Shown here in pieces: positions 43,182 through 51,708 of a stretch of 64,000 bases of DNA. Position 1 is the stretch's first letter. Each line of letters starts with the position of its first letter. Made by a program: the position numbers and the translations under genes. Source of the stretch: Halonotius sp046719765 (GTDB taxonomy: Archaea; Halobacteriota; Halobacteria; Halobacteriales; Haloferacaceae); contig NZ_JABEBY010000001.1 of the NCBI RefSeq assembly GCF_046719765.1, positions 155,289 to 219,288 of the forward strand, in the 5' to 3' direction. The notes under the pieces were generated by a model. The model made no database searches. It was not told the DNA's origin and saw only the letters and a list, made by a program, of their open reading frames with translations.

Positions 43182-44462
43182 CTACCCGCCGAGGACGCCG
43201 AAGCCGAACGATTCCAGCCCGAACACCGGCCCCCACAGGAAGTGGAGCGCGACGCCGATGATGAGCGCGGGGATCGTCGTGTAGATGCTGGCGATGATGG
43301 CGGCCTTCTTGTCGATGGCGATCAGCGGGAACAGCGCGTCGCCGTCCTGGCTGATGGCGTTGGCGACCAGCGCCGAAAACGGGATCCCGCCCTGTGCGTA
43401 GGCCCCCGCCAACACGATCTGGGGGCCACAGCCCGGAATCAACCCCAGCAGCGCGCCCCCGACCGGCGCGAGAACGCCCGCGGCGGCCGCGATGGCGGCG
43501 ATATCGAGTTCAAACAGCGCGACCGGGTACTCGTAGGCGAGATAGGCGACAAGCACCCAGACGGTGACGAAACTGGTCTCCATTGCGGCATGCTGGAACG
43601 TGCCGTAGAGGCTCGCAAACGACTCCCGCGCGCGGCCGACCTGTCCCTCGCCTATGTAGTGTCGCCCGACGAGATAGAGGTAAAACGACAGCGTCGTACC
43701 CGTGATACCGACGATCGTGAACAGCCCGGCGAAGTCGACGCCGATCGTCAGCGGCACCTCCGGCGCGCCGCGGGCGAGATAGGTGATCCCCAACCCGAGT
43801 GCCATCACCGCGGCAAACCACCACGCGACGTGGACAGCGTGGCTCAGCGGCGTGAGGATCGCTGATTCGCGGTCGGGGCCGGACTCGTGGGTGTGGGCCG
43901 GCGTCTCGCCGTCGTACTCGTGGGCCGGGTTCGAGCTTCGGCCGACGACGCTGGCGGCGGTGCCGCCGTCGGTCGCCGCCGGCTGGATGCGGCTCACCGC
44001 GCGGTCAACACGGCCGACACCCATCCCGAAGCGGTCGATGGCGTACCCCGACAGGATCGCCGCGCCGAAGGCCATCGCGTAGGCGTAGAGGGCGGCCTCG
44101 GGAGCGAGTGCGAGGATGACAAACGCCGAGTCGCCGGCGGTTGCGATCAGCGTTGCCACAACGGTGCCAAAGCTCACCGTCCCGCGGATGTACAGCGGCA
44201 TCATCACGATCGCACCGCCACAGCCCGGCGTCAACCCCATCAGCGCGCCGACGAGGGGCTGGTACCGCCGGTTGGCCTCCAGTCGCTCAACGAGCGCGCC
44301 CCTCGTCTTGTACTGGACGTAGCTGAACGCGAGGACGGTAACGGCGACGAACGCGCTGACCTGGACGTAGCCGTCCCGCACCGAGGCGACAAAGATCTCG
44401 ACCAGCGCGCCCGACAGCAGCCCATCGGCTGTCAGCACGAGCGCCGACAGCTCACCCGCCAT
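43182..44462 (-). CDS. Putative manganese/heavy-metal exporter (ArsP_2-like, 10-TM)
   Basis: A 426-residue membrane protein with two similar halves of about five helices each. Both contain the same signature: GLTPGCGGAIVMMPLY (first) and GLIPGCGPQIVLAGAY (second), then A-x-x-GDSAF / QDGDALFPLIA. This repeat is diagnostic of the predicted 10-TM metal exporter family, annotated in haloarchaea as manganese transporter. A His-rich loop lies between halves (HEYDGETPAHTHESG), fitting metal binding. A palindrome 40 bp upstream may be its operator. Substrate remains predicted. Confidence 0.87.
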   Translation of the reverse strand: MAGELSALVLTADGLLSGALVEIFVASVRDGYVQVSAFVAVTVLAFSYVQYKTRGALVERLEANRRYQPLVGALMGLTPGCGGAIVMMPLYIRGTVSFGTVVATLIATAGDSAFVILALAPEAALYAYAMAFGAAILSGYAIDRFGMGVGRVDRAVSRIQPAATDGGTAASVVGRSSNPAHEYDGETPAHTHESGPDRESAILTPLSHAVHVAWWFAAVMALGLGITYLARGAPEVPLTIGVDFAGLFTIVGITGTTLSFYLYLVGRHYIGEGQVGRARESFASLYGTFQHAAMETSFVTVWVLVAYLAYEYPVALFELDIAAIAAAAGVLAPVGGALLGLIPGCGPQIVLAGAYAQGGIPFSALVANAISQDGDALFPLIAIDKKAAIIASIYTTIPALIIGVALHFLWGPVFGLESFGFGVLGG

Positions 44463-44501
44463 CGATCCACCTCCAGGGTGCGTCGATGACCGCAACTTGA
44501 A

Positions 44502-44515
44502 TTAGATTCATCTAA
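44502..44515 (-). promoter_or_regulatory. Palindromic candidate operator before the manganese exporter
   Basis: TTAGATTCATCTAA has perfect six-base arms around two bases, inside an AT-rich stretch 40 bp upstream of the exporter ATG at 44462. Its shape resembles DtxR/MntR-family sites (TTAG...CTAA). A second direct motif, TAACCTAACC, follows at 44534-44543. Confidence 0.45.
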
Positions 44516-44617
44516 ATTTTGGTTTCGATTTGAGTAACCTAACCGTTTCGACGGCGGCTCGGAACTGCACGGTCGTGAAATCGTCGACACCGAGGCCGGT
44601 ATCGACGGCTGGTGACG

Positions 44618-45502
44618 CTATCGGCGCACGGCTGGGGCGATGACGTAGCCGAGATACGGCAGCAGGAAGCCGACAACATACCCCGTCAGATGCCCCCAGA
44701 CGTTGGTGCCAGGTGGAACGATCACCAGCGCGCCGACAACGCCGAAAACGAAGACAGTGGTACCGATCAGCAACGCCAGCCGGTGGTCGGCCGATAGCGG
44801 TTGTGCGGCGGCACTGATCTCCCGTGGTGGCTCAACCCACCAGAGCAGCCCGGCCGCGAGCAGCCCCGCCCCGCCACAGCCGACCGCGACCAGCGGCTGT
44901 ACCGGAAAATACCACACCGACGGCACCGCGAACACGACAGCCAGCGACGCGAAAAACGGCACCACACTCCAGGCTGGATCGAACCTGCCGTCGGTGAGCT
45001 CGCCCCCGGCGGCGGCGAGGACGACCGGCAACAGCCCGAGAAAGGCGGCGACGATCCCCGAGAAACCGACCGACGGCTGATCGGTCACCTGCCCCAGCGT
45101 CGCCAGCGTCACCCACGCGACGACAAACGGCACGACAAGGAGGTAGCTGACCGTCAGGCGTCGGAACCGTCGCTCCCAGCCGGCGATCGCCACCAGCGGG
45201 TACAGCCCAAACAGCGTCAACCAGAAGTTGAGCAGGTTATCGAACAGATGTCGCCCGCTGACGTGGATATAGTTCGCGGTAAAGGCGGTAAGCAGGGTTC
45301 GCCCGTCAGCGGTCACCGAGTCGGCGGCGAGACTGAACCCCAAGCCATCACCGATCCCAAGCAGCCAACTCAGACTCAGCGTTGCCGGCAACGCGAGCAA
45401 CACAAGATACTGCTCGGCGAGCGGGGCGGTCGTGGTTCGTCGCCACCAGCGGAGCGCCGTCACCGGGACGCCGAGCAGCGTTCGAAGGCGGCCGGCTGCC
45501 AC
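44618..45502 (-). CDS. Rhomboid-family intramembrane serine protease
   Basis: A 294-residue membrane protein with seven to eight helices. The catalytic serine motif is VGFSGIVAAFLG (GxSG) near residue 148, and the catalytic histidine is in NVWGHLTGYVVGFLLPYL near 275; HVSGRHLFDNLLNFW near 80 is the rhomboid H/N helix. It should cleave membrane proteins within the bilayer. The spacing between Ser and His (about 127 residues) is long because of extra helices in between. Three bases separate it from the preceding DUF7522-like gene, so they are co-transcribed. Confidence 0.88.
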   Translation of the reverse strand: MAAGRLRTLLGVPVTALRWWRRTTTAPLAEQYLVLLALPATLSLSWLLGIGDGLGFSLAADSVTADGRTLLTAFTANYIHVSGRHLFDNLLNFWLTLFGLYPLVAIAGWERRFRRLTVSYLLVVPFVVAWVTLATLGQVTDQPSVGFSGIVAAFLGLLPVVLAAAGGELTDGRFDPAWSVVPFFASLAVVFAVPSVWYFPVQPLVAVGCGGAGLLAAGLLWWVEPPREISAAAQPLSADHRLALLIGTTVFVFGVVGALVIVPPGTNVWGHLTGYVVGFLLPYLGYVIAPAVRR

Positions 45503-45505
45503 GGC

Positions 45506-45907
45506 TTACTCCCAGCTTTCGAACAGTTCGGAGATGGCCGCGACAAGGGAGTCAAAGTCCTTGAGCTTCAGGCCGTCGGTTGTCACGAACACCCCGCGGT
45601 CGCCGCGGCCAACCCGAACCAGAAACCCGTTTTCGAACACCCGGATCGAGTAGCGGTATTTGCCGAGCTCCGAGCCCGCATACGCATCGGTCGTCGTTTT
45701 GTAGTCGTGCCACTCGTGGCCGATAAACGACATCAGATCGGCATCCTGTTCGAGATCATCGCGGAGATACACCTGCATGTAGTTGGTCGCATCGAAGTAG
45801 GTGACCGACCGACAGCTGTCGCCGACCGCGCTCCGGCAGACGGTTGTGAGTTTGTCAGCGCGGCCCTCGGTGAGTGGCTGCTCGGACAGCGGTTCTTCGT
45901 CGCTCAT
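45506..45907 (-). CDS. Haloarchaeal hypothetical protein (DUF7522-like)
   Basis: A 133-residue cytosolic alpha/beta protein: TVCRSAVGDSCRSVTYFDAT, YMQVYLRDDLEQDADLMSFI, KYRYSIRVFENGFLVRVGRG, GVFVTTDGLKLKDFDSLVAA. The layout (strand, helix, paired strands, C-terminal helix) matches a haloarchaeal family seen in many genomes. No activity known. The start at 45907 is chosen because upstream codons lack similarity. It precedes rhomboid by three bases. Confidence 0.8.
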   Translation of the reverse strand: MSDEEPLSEQPLTEGRADKLTTVCRSAVGDSCRSVTYFDATNYMQVYLRDDLEQDADLMSFIGHEWHDYKTTTDAYAGSELGKYRYSIRVFENGFLVRVGRGDRGVFVTTDGLKLKDFDSLVAAISELFESWE

Positions 45908-46001
45908 ACCCGCCGTTTGAGCGGCGTCGGCTTCAAACCACGGGTCGATCCGAGATGTCGCCGCCACCCCCGGACGGTGGGAGTCAACACCGGGATCGAG
46001 A

Positions 46002-48191
46002 TTACGATGCAAGTACCGAGGCTTTGGCCGCCTCGAAGTGGGCTGCGGTCACCGCCAGCTCGTCGGCATGATCGTTGGCTGTGAGCCCCTCGTACTGCTC
46101 GGTCAGCTCCGTGATCGCCAACAGCGACGCCTCCCGACAGATCGATGTGAGATCGGCCCCGGAGGCTCCCTCGGTCGCCGCAGCGATCGAATCGAGATCG
46201 ACATCGTCGGTCAGCTGCATGCCGCGGGTATGAACGTCAAGGATCGCCCGGCGGGTGTCGGCATCCGGGGTCGGCACCTCGATCGATCGTTCGAGTCGGC
46301 CCGAGCGGAGCAGTGCCCCATCAAGGCTCTCTCGGCGGTTTGTCGCGGCCAACACAACCAGATTCGGCACATCGCTGAGCCGATCGAGTTCGGTCAGCAG
46401 TTGGCTCACAACGCGGTCGCCGACGCCGGAATCGCCGCCCACCCCGTCGCGGTCGCCGGCGATGGCGTCGATCTCATCGAAGAAGATGATCGCCGGCGCG
46501 GATTGGCGGGCGCGCTCGAAGACCTCTCGAACCGCCTTCTCGCTCTCGCCGACGTACCGATCCAGCAGCTCCGGGCCGCGCACCTGAATAAAGTTGACCT
46601 CGCTTTCGCCGGCGATCGCCCGCGCAAGCAGGGTTTTCCCGGTGCCGGGTGGCCCATGCAGCAACACCCCGGTCGGTGGGGTCGTGTTGGCGGCATCGAA
46701 CAACGGCCCGTACTGCAGCGGCCAGGTCACCGCCTGGGTTAGCTGCTGTTTCGCCTCGGTGAGCCCGCCAACATCGTCGAATGTCGTCGTCGGCTGCTCG
46801 GCGACGTACTCCCGCATCGCGGAGGGTTCGACCGCGGTCATCGCCGATTCGAAATCCTCGCGGGTGACCTCGACCGTCCGGAGATCCTCGCCGGCCTGTC
46901 GCGTCCGCCGGAGGGCGGTCATCGCGGCCTCCGTGGCCAGCGATTCGAGATCCGCGCCGACAAAGCCGTGGGTGCGGTCGGCGAGCCCCTCGATGTCAAC
47001 GTCGTCGGCCAGCGGCATCCGGCGGGTGTGTACCTCCAGGATCTCGTGGCGGCCGGCGACGCCGGGGACACCGATCTCGATCTCCCGATCGAAGCGGCCG
47101 CCGCGCCGCAGGGCGGGATCCAGCGAGTCGACGCGGTTGGTCGCGCCGATGACGATCACGTCGCCGCGGGCGTCGAGGCCGTCCATCAGCGAGAGGAGTT
47201 GGCCGACAACGCGGCTCTCCACGTCGCCGCCGTCGTCGCGTTTGCCCGCGATGGAGTCGATCTCATCGAAGAAGATGATCGCCGGCGTGTTGTCGGCGGC
47301 CTCTTCGAACTTCTCGCGGAGTTTTTCCTCCGATTCGCCCTTATACTTCGACATGATCTCCGGGCCGGAGACGGTCAGAAAGGTCGCATCAACCTCGTTG
47401 GCGACCGCTTTGGCGATGAGCGTCTTGCCGGTGCCCGGCGGGCCATGCAGGAGGACGCCTTTTGGTGGGTCGACGCCAAGACGCGTAAAGACCTCCGGCT
47501 CCGACAGCGGGAGTTCGATCATCTCCCGAACGAGTTCGAGCTCGTCGTCGAGGCCGCCGATGTCCTCGTAGGTGACCCCCGTCGCGGGTCGCTGTGGGGC
47601 GTCGCCAGCGTCGCCACCCGTTGCGCGGTCAACGGTTTTTCGGAGTTTGTCGCCCGCTGAGTCCGCCGATTTCGCATCGCTGCCGGTGACTGGTGAGACG
47701 GTCACGTCTGTCGACCCCGCGACACGGACGGTGCCCGCTGGATCGGTGTCGGTGATGACGAACCGGCTGCCAGCGAGGCGTTCGATTCGGACACCCTCAC
47801 CGACTCTGATCGGGCGATCACGAAGCCCGCGTTTGACCGCCGTTTCGATGGTGTCGTGGGCGATATCGACGCTGCCCAACTCGTCGGGGGCTTGCAGCGT
47901 CACCGACTCCGCCTCGGCGACGGATTCTTTTTTCACTCGTACTTGCTCGCCGATCTTCACGTCGGCGTTGGCGCGGGTGTCGGCATCGATGAGCACTGTA
48001 TCAGCGTCAACATCGTGCCCGCCGGGCCAGACCTTGGCGACTGTTGCCTGTTCGCCCTCGATGACGACCGTATCGCCGCTCAGCACGCCGAGTTTGCGGA
48101 TCGCAGCCTCCGGCAGCCGGGCGATCCCCCGGCCGGCGTCGCGTTTTTCCGCGCTCTTGACGGTGAGCCCCAAGCCCTCGTCGTCGGTCAT
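46002..48191 (-). CDS. cdc48: CDC48/VAT-family AAA+ ATPase
   Basis: A 729-residue double-ring AAA+ unfoldase. N domain (double-psi barrel plus four-strand) is residues 1-190 (LTVKSAEKRDAGRGIARLP). D1: Walker A GPPGTGKTLIAKA, Walker B FFDEID, arginine-finger region RRGGRFDRE. D2: GPPGTGKTLLARA, FFDEID, SGRLERS. Both rings keep Walker and sensor residues. It extracts and unfolds proteins, feeding the proteasome. Haloarchaea carry several copies. The start at 48191 is the family N-terminus; the 93 codons upstream run into the next gene's 3' end. Confidence 0.95.
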   Translation of the reverse strand: MTDDEGLGLTVKSAEKRDAGRGIARLPEAAIRKLGVLSGDTVVIEGEQATVAKVWPGGHDVDADTVLIDADTRANADVKIGEQVRVKKESVAEAESVTLQAPDELGSVDIAHDTIETAVKRGLRDRPIRVGEGVRIERLAGSRFVITDTDPAGTVRVAGSTDVTVSPVTGSDAKSADSAGDKLRKTVDRATGGDAGDAPQRPATGVTYEDIGGLDDELELVREMIELPLSEPEVFTRLGVDPPKGVLLHGPPGTGKTLIAKAVANEVDATFLTVSGPEIMSKYKGESEEKLREKFEEAADNTPAIIFFDEIDSIAGKRDDGGDVESRVVGQLLSLMDGLDARGDVIVIGATNRVDSLDPALRRGGRFDREIEIGVPGVAGRHEILEVHTRRMPLADDVDIEGLADRTHGFVGADLESLATEAAMTALRRTRQAGEDLRTVEVTREDFESAMTAVEPSAMREYVAEQPTTTFDDVGGLTEAKQQLTQAVTWPLQYGPLFDAANTTPPTGVLLHGPPGTGKTLLARAIAGESEVNFIQVRGPELLDRYVGESEKAVREVFERARQSAPAIIFFDEIDAIAGDRDGVGGDSGVGDRVVSQLLTELDRLSDVPNLVVLAATNRRESLDGALLRSGRLERSIEVPTPDADTRRAILDVHTRGMQLTDDVDLDSIAAATEGASGADLTSICREASLLAITELTEQYEGLTANDHADELAVTAAHFEAAKASVLAS

Positions 48192-48261
48192 GACTCCGCT
48201 TTGGGCTGCCTGTGGTTTAGGCATCTCGACACAAACGGTCGGGTCGTGGCACCCACCCGGA

Positions 48262-49002
48262 TCATTCGGCTCGGCTGAGATCGACGCTGAACTGATCACC
48301 GAACGGGTGTGTGTACTCGATGCCGACGGCCTCGTAGACGCTGGCGGGGATTCCCAGATCGGCACAGACGAGTCGGTGATCGAGCGGGAGTAACCCGGTT
48401 TTCGGTACCGCGAGCGTGACCGTCGTCTCGGGTGTGACGACCGCCCCGGCAGCTTCACCGGTGGTCGCATCGACGCCGGACGGTATATCTAACGCGGTGA
48501 CCGGGGCCGACGCCGACTCCATCGCCGCGATCAGCTCGGCGGCGATCCCACCCGGCGCGCCAGTCAGCCCATAGCCGATGAGCGCGTCGATGATACGGTC
48601 GGCGTCGGTGATCGCGTCTGTTTCCGAACCATCTGGTGTTGCTGCCGCGTCAACAAGCTCGATATCCATTCGCTCAAGCAGCCGGAGCTGCGTTGCCGGC
48701 GCGCCCTGGTATGTCGCGGGCGAGCGGTCGAGAACGACCCTGTGCAGGCGGTCGCGGGCGGCAAGATGGCGGGCACACGCCAGCCCGCCACCGCCGTTGC
48801 CACCGCCACCGGCGACAACGGTGATTCTGTCGGGGTCGCTCTCGCTGGCAATCCGGCTCAGCGTCCGCCCGGCGTGTTCCATCATCTGGACAATGCCGAG
48901 CCCAAACTCCTCGACGGCAACGCGATCGACCTCGGTCATCTCCGCGGCGGTGACCGCCGTCACCGGGTCGCCAGCGGCTGTCCGAAACAGATCCTGATCC
49001 AT
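48262..49002 (-). CDS. NAD(P)HX epimerase, stand-alone YjeF_N domain
   Basis: A 246-residue YjeF N-terminal domain. VTAAEMTEVDRVAVEEFGLG and MMEHAGRTLS form the start; GGGGNGGGGLACARHL is the nucleotide-binding glycine loop; IIDALIGYGLTG holds the catalytic Asp; DIPSGVDATTG the next conserved loop. It epimerises damaged NAD(P)H hydrates. In most archaea this domain is fused to the ADP-dependent dehydratase (YjeF_C); here the gene ends after the first domain, and no dehydratase is found in the window. The frame ends naturally with no sign of truncation. Confidence 0.9.
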   Translation of the reverse strand: MDQDLFRTAAGDPVTAVTAAEMTEVDRVAVEEFGLGIVQMMEHAGRTLSRIASESDPDRITVVAGGGGNGGGGLACARHLAARDRLHRVVLDRSPATYQGAPATQLRLLERMDIELVDAAATPDGSETDAITDADRIIDALIGYGLTGAPGGIAAELIAAMESASAPVTALDIPSGVDATTGEAAGAVVTPETTVTLAVPKTGLLPLDHRLVCADLGIPASVYEAVGIEYTHPFGDQFSVDLSRAE

Positions 49003-49066
49003 GCAACCACTTTGGGAGACAGCCACAAATCCTCGTCGCCGAGGGGCACCAGTGGCGACGCTGGCG

Positions 49067-49492
49067 TTACAACTCGGTGGGAGACAGGACGACGACGCGG
49101 TCATCGGTCGTTGACCGCGTTCCGACGCTCACAGTAACGGGGTCGCCAACGAGACCATCGACGGTTTCGGGATCGACGCCGCGAACGACGCCCGTGATCC
49201 GAACCGGGCCGAAGTCCGCGATCGCACTGATATACGGCGTGTCGTCGGTGAAGCCCGGCGTGGCAACGTGGACGACGCTGTAGGTCTCGATGGTGCCGAT
49301 TTCGGGTAGCGGCTCACGTGTGAGGTCGGTCGATCCGGTTTCGGGACAGACCCGCCGCGGCGGCAACGATCCGACGCCGGCCGGCGATTCAAAATAAAAC
49401 CCCTCACCGGCGGCGATGGCGTCGAGCCACTCATCGTAGCTGGCTGGATCGCCGTCCACCGTCGCCGAGTCGTCGCTGTCGTCGGCAGTCAT
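49067..49492 (-). CDS. DUF35 (Zn-ribbon/OB-fold) acyl-CoA accessory protein with degenerate zinc ribbon
   Basis: A 141-residue DUF35 protein. The N-terminal helix (YDEWLDAIAAGEGFYFESPA) leads to the ribbon region PPRRVCPETGS, in which only one Cys remains of the usual CxxC...CxxC. The C-terminal OB fold (GTIETYSVVHVATPGFTDDT, PVRITGVVRGVD) is intact. Such proteins bind acyl-CoA and channel it to a thiolase partner, as known from archaeal HMG-CoA synthase complexes. It overlaps the thiolase gene by four bases. Loss of zinc ligands seems common in this subgroup but should change metal content. Confidence 0.88.
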   Translation of the reverse strand: MTADDSDDSATVDGDPASYDEWLDAIAAGEGFYFESPAGVGSLPPRRVCPETGSTDLTREPLPEIGTIETYSVVHVATPGFTDDTPYISAIADFGPVRITGVVRGVDPETVDGLVGDPVTVSVGTRSTTDDRVVVLSPTEL

Positions 49493-50655
49493 TCGGCCAC
49501 CTCCAAGACATGAACAACCGCGCTGGCGACGGTGCCACCCGCGTTGTGGGCGACGCCCGTTGTCGCGTCGTCAACGTACTCGCTGTTTGGGTGATCGCCG
49601 CGCAGCAACCGGGTGAGTTCGGCGATCTGGCTCCCGCCGGTCGCGCCGACCGGATGGCCCTTGGCTTTCAGCCCGCCCGAGAGATTGACCGGGCAGTCGC
49701 CCTCTGGGGTTGTTATGCCGTCGCGGGCAGCGACAATCCCCTTGCCTGTGTCGGCGATGCCAAGCGATTCGAGTGCCATCGCTTCGGCGATCGTGAAACA
49801 GTCGTGTACCTCAGCCACGTCAATGTCGCTGGCGGTGATCCCGCTGTCGGCGTAGGCGGTCTCGGCGGCTGCCGTCGCGGCCGGTGTCTGAGCGATCGCG
49901 TCTCGATCCTGCAAGGCAAGGCGATCGCCGCCCTGTCCGACACCCGTGATTTCGATCGGCGCGTCGAGGTCGTTGACTTCGGCGAATGAGTCCGAGGCCA
50001 AGACGACCGCGCTCGCGCCGTCAGTAATCGGGCAGGCGTCGTAGAGATGGAGCGGCTCGGCGACCGGCGGCGCGTCGAGGGCGTCCTCAACGGTGATCTC
50101 GCGTTGGTACTGAGCGTACTCGTTGGGAACGGCGTTTGCGTGGTTTTTGACCGCGATATGGGCGAGCTCCTTGCGGCCGCCGCCGAATCGGTCGAAGTAG
50201 GCCTGTGCCATCAGCGCGTACGCGCTGGGGAACGTTATGCCCGCCCGTACCTCGTAGAGTTCGTCGGCCGCGATGGCGAGAGCCTCGGTCACTTCGCCGG
50301 TATCGAGGCAGGTCATCCGTTCCATCCCGCCGGCGACGACGAGGTCGGCGGTGCCGGCGCGGATCGCCTCAACGGCGGCTTTGACCGCGACGCCAGCGGA
50401 GGCGCAGGCCTCCTCGTAGCGCGTCGCCGGGCAGTCGAGGCCGGCGGCCTCGGCCATCAACGGGGCCTGGTGGCCCTGTTGCTCGGCAAGACTCCCCATG
50501 AAGTTGCCGTAAGTGAGGCGGTCGACCGCCCCGCGATCGATCCCGGCGTCGTCGATGGCCGCGGCGGCAGCTTCGGCAAAGAGATCACGGCCGGCGCGAT
50601 CCCCGTGGTCGCCGAACGGCGTCAGGCCGACGCCGGCGACGCGAACAGTAGACAT
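49489..50655 (-). CDS. Thiolase-family protein (SCP2/acetyl-CoA acetyltransferase type)
   Basis: A 388-residue thiolase. Nucleophile Cys in YEEACASAGVAV near residue 85; HDCFTIAEAMALE near 287 replaces the NEAF motif (SCP2-type thiolase); GGLKAKGHPVGATGG near 335 holds the catalytic His. Archaeal thiolases of this type make acetoacetyl-CoA for the mevalonate pathway or degrade acyl-CoA; with the coupled DUF35 partner, a complex is likely. The window holds other isoprenoid genes but not in the same operon. Confidence 0.91.
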   Translation of the reverse strand: MSTVRVAGVGLTPFGDHGDRAGRDLFAEAAAAAIDDAGIDRGAVDRLTYGNFMGSLAEQQGHQAPLMAEAAGLDCPATRYEEACASAGVAVKAAVEAIRAGTADLVVAGGMERMTCLDTGEVTEALAIAADELYEVRAGITFPSAYALMAQAYFDRFGGGRKELAHIAVKNHANAVPNEYAQYQREITVEDALDAPPVAEPLHLYDACPITDGASAVVLASDSFAEVNDLDAPIEITGVGQGGDRLALQDRDAIAQTPAATAAAETAYADSGITASDIDVAEVHDCFTIAEAMALESLGIADTGKGIVAARDGITTPEGDCPVNLSGGLKAKGHPVGATGGSQIAELTRLLRGDHPNSEYVDDATTGVAHNAGGTVASAVVHVLEVAE

Positions 50656-50740
50656 AGCTGTGGGTTCGATGGCCGTCGGTAAAATGGTGACTCAGTCAGC
50701 GACCGAACCGCGACATCGCGGGCCGCAGGCGGTCGGATTG

Positions 50741-51502
50741 TCAGCCGATATACCGGAGTTCTTCGTCGGGGATCGCCTGCTGTTGAGACTGCATCTCCTG
50801 GATCTTGCCGACGACCTCCTCCATCTCCTCGGCGCGATCCTCCAGGGAACTGAAATCAACCTCGAAGTCGAGCACCATCTCCAGCACTTCGAGCACCGCC
50901 TGGGCACTTTTGGGGTCGACAAGGTAGCCGCTCGTTTCGCCCATCAGACAGGCCGCATCGAGGCCGCGTCGCTTTCCCAGCCCGAGGATCAAGCCGCTGA
51001 CGCCGACGATCCCACCTTCCGGCTCGTCGGCGCGGAACTCGACGCCGGCGTCTTCGAGCACGCCCTTCTGGTCGCTGGTGCTGACAGCCCCAAGCACGGT
51101 GTACTCCTCGATGAGTTCGCCGGTCGGCACGCCGCCAAGCGCGTAGGCGGTCTCGACACCGAGCGATTCGGCCGCATCGAGAAACGCCGTCGTCAGCGAG
51201 TAGTGGCCGTCGTTGGTGGCCGCCTGGTGGTCGCCGGTCAACACAACGAGATCAGGGCCGTCGCCCTCGGTTGTGACGGCGTGGAATTCGGCGCAGGTGA
51301 GATCGGCGACCCCCTCGTCGTCGACGGTGACCTGCGGTGGGAACTCGTCGGCGTACACCTGTCGCACCAGCTCGCTGTCGAGCTCCTCGACGAGGTGTTC
51401 GGCCGCGAGCTTGCCGACATGACCGACGCCCGGCAGTCCTTCGATCAACACCGGATCGCGGAGCTCCGGCTCCGCAAGCGAGTTGATCTCGATTTCGTCC
51501 AT
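50741..51502 (-). CDS. PAC2-family proteasome assembly chaperone homologue
   Basis: A 253-residue PAC2-like protein: PVLIEGLPGVGHVGKLAAEH is the family start; VVLTGDHQAATNDGHYSLTT and LGGVPTGELIEEYTVLGAVS follow; a C-terminal helix (EEMEEVVGKIQEMQSQQQ) is probably coiled coil. Archaeal homologues form trimers and are linked to proteasome assembly by their eukaryotic relatives. It is the last gene of L44e-S27e-aIF2alpha-Nop10-PAC2, a long-conserved archaeal order, four bases behind nop10. Start at 51502. Confidence 0.9.
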   Translation of the reverse strand: MDEIEINSLAEPELRDPVLIEGLPGVGHVGKLAAEHLVEELDSELVRQVYADEFPPQVTVDDEGVADLTCAEFHAVTTEGDGPDLVVLTGDHQAATNDGHYSLTTAFLDAAESLGVETAYALGGVPTGELIEEYTVLGAVSTSDQKGVLEDAGVEFRADEPEGGIVGVSGLILGLGKRRGLDAACLMGETSGYLVDPKSAQAVLEVLEMVLDFEVDFSSLEDRAEEMEEVVGKIQEMQSQQQAIPDEELRYIG

Positions 51503-51506
51503 GGCC

Positions 51507-51689
51507 CTACTCGCGGTCGCGTCGCTTAAGAGCCCGTCGGTACTCGCCGTAGGGATCCTCGGGACTGAACGGCGCGGGCGCGCTGTTTGCGGTGGGGCTG
51601 CCACACTCGGGACAGGTGTCGCTGAGGCTGTAGACCGGCCGGTCGTGTTCGGTCTCCCACGCGCTGCAAACGCGGATGTCGGATTTCAT
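51507..51689 (-). CDS. nop10: Nop10, H/ACA RNP protein
   Basis: A 60-residue protein: MKSDIRVCSAWETEHDRPVY then SLSDTCPECGSPTANSAPAP and FSPEDPYGEYRRALKRR. Cysteines at 8, 26 and 29 of the Nop10 zinc-ribbon type are visible, as is the proline-rich linker before the final helix. It binds Cbf5 and box H/ACA guide RNA for pseudouridylation. The start at 51689 is fixed by the conserved MKSDIRVC. Fourth gene of the translation operon. Confidence 0.93.
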   Translation of the reverse strand: MKSDIRVCSAWETEHDRPVYSLSDTCPECGSPTANSAPAPFSPEDPYGEYRRALKRRDRE

Positions 51690-51708
51690 GAAACGAAGAG
51701 AGTGCGGA

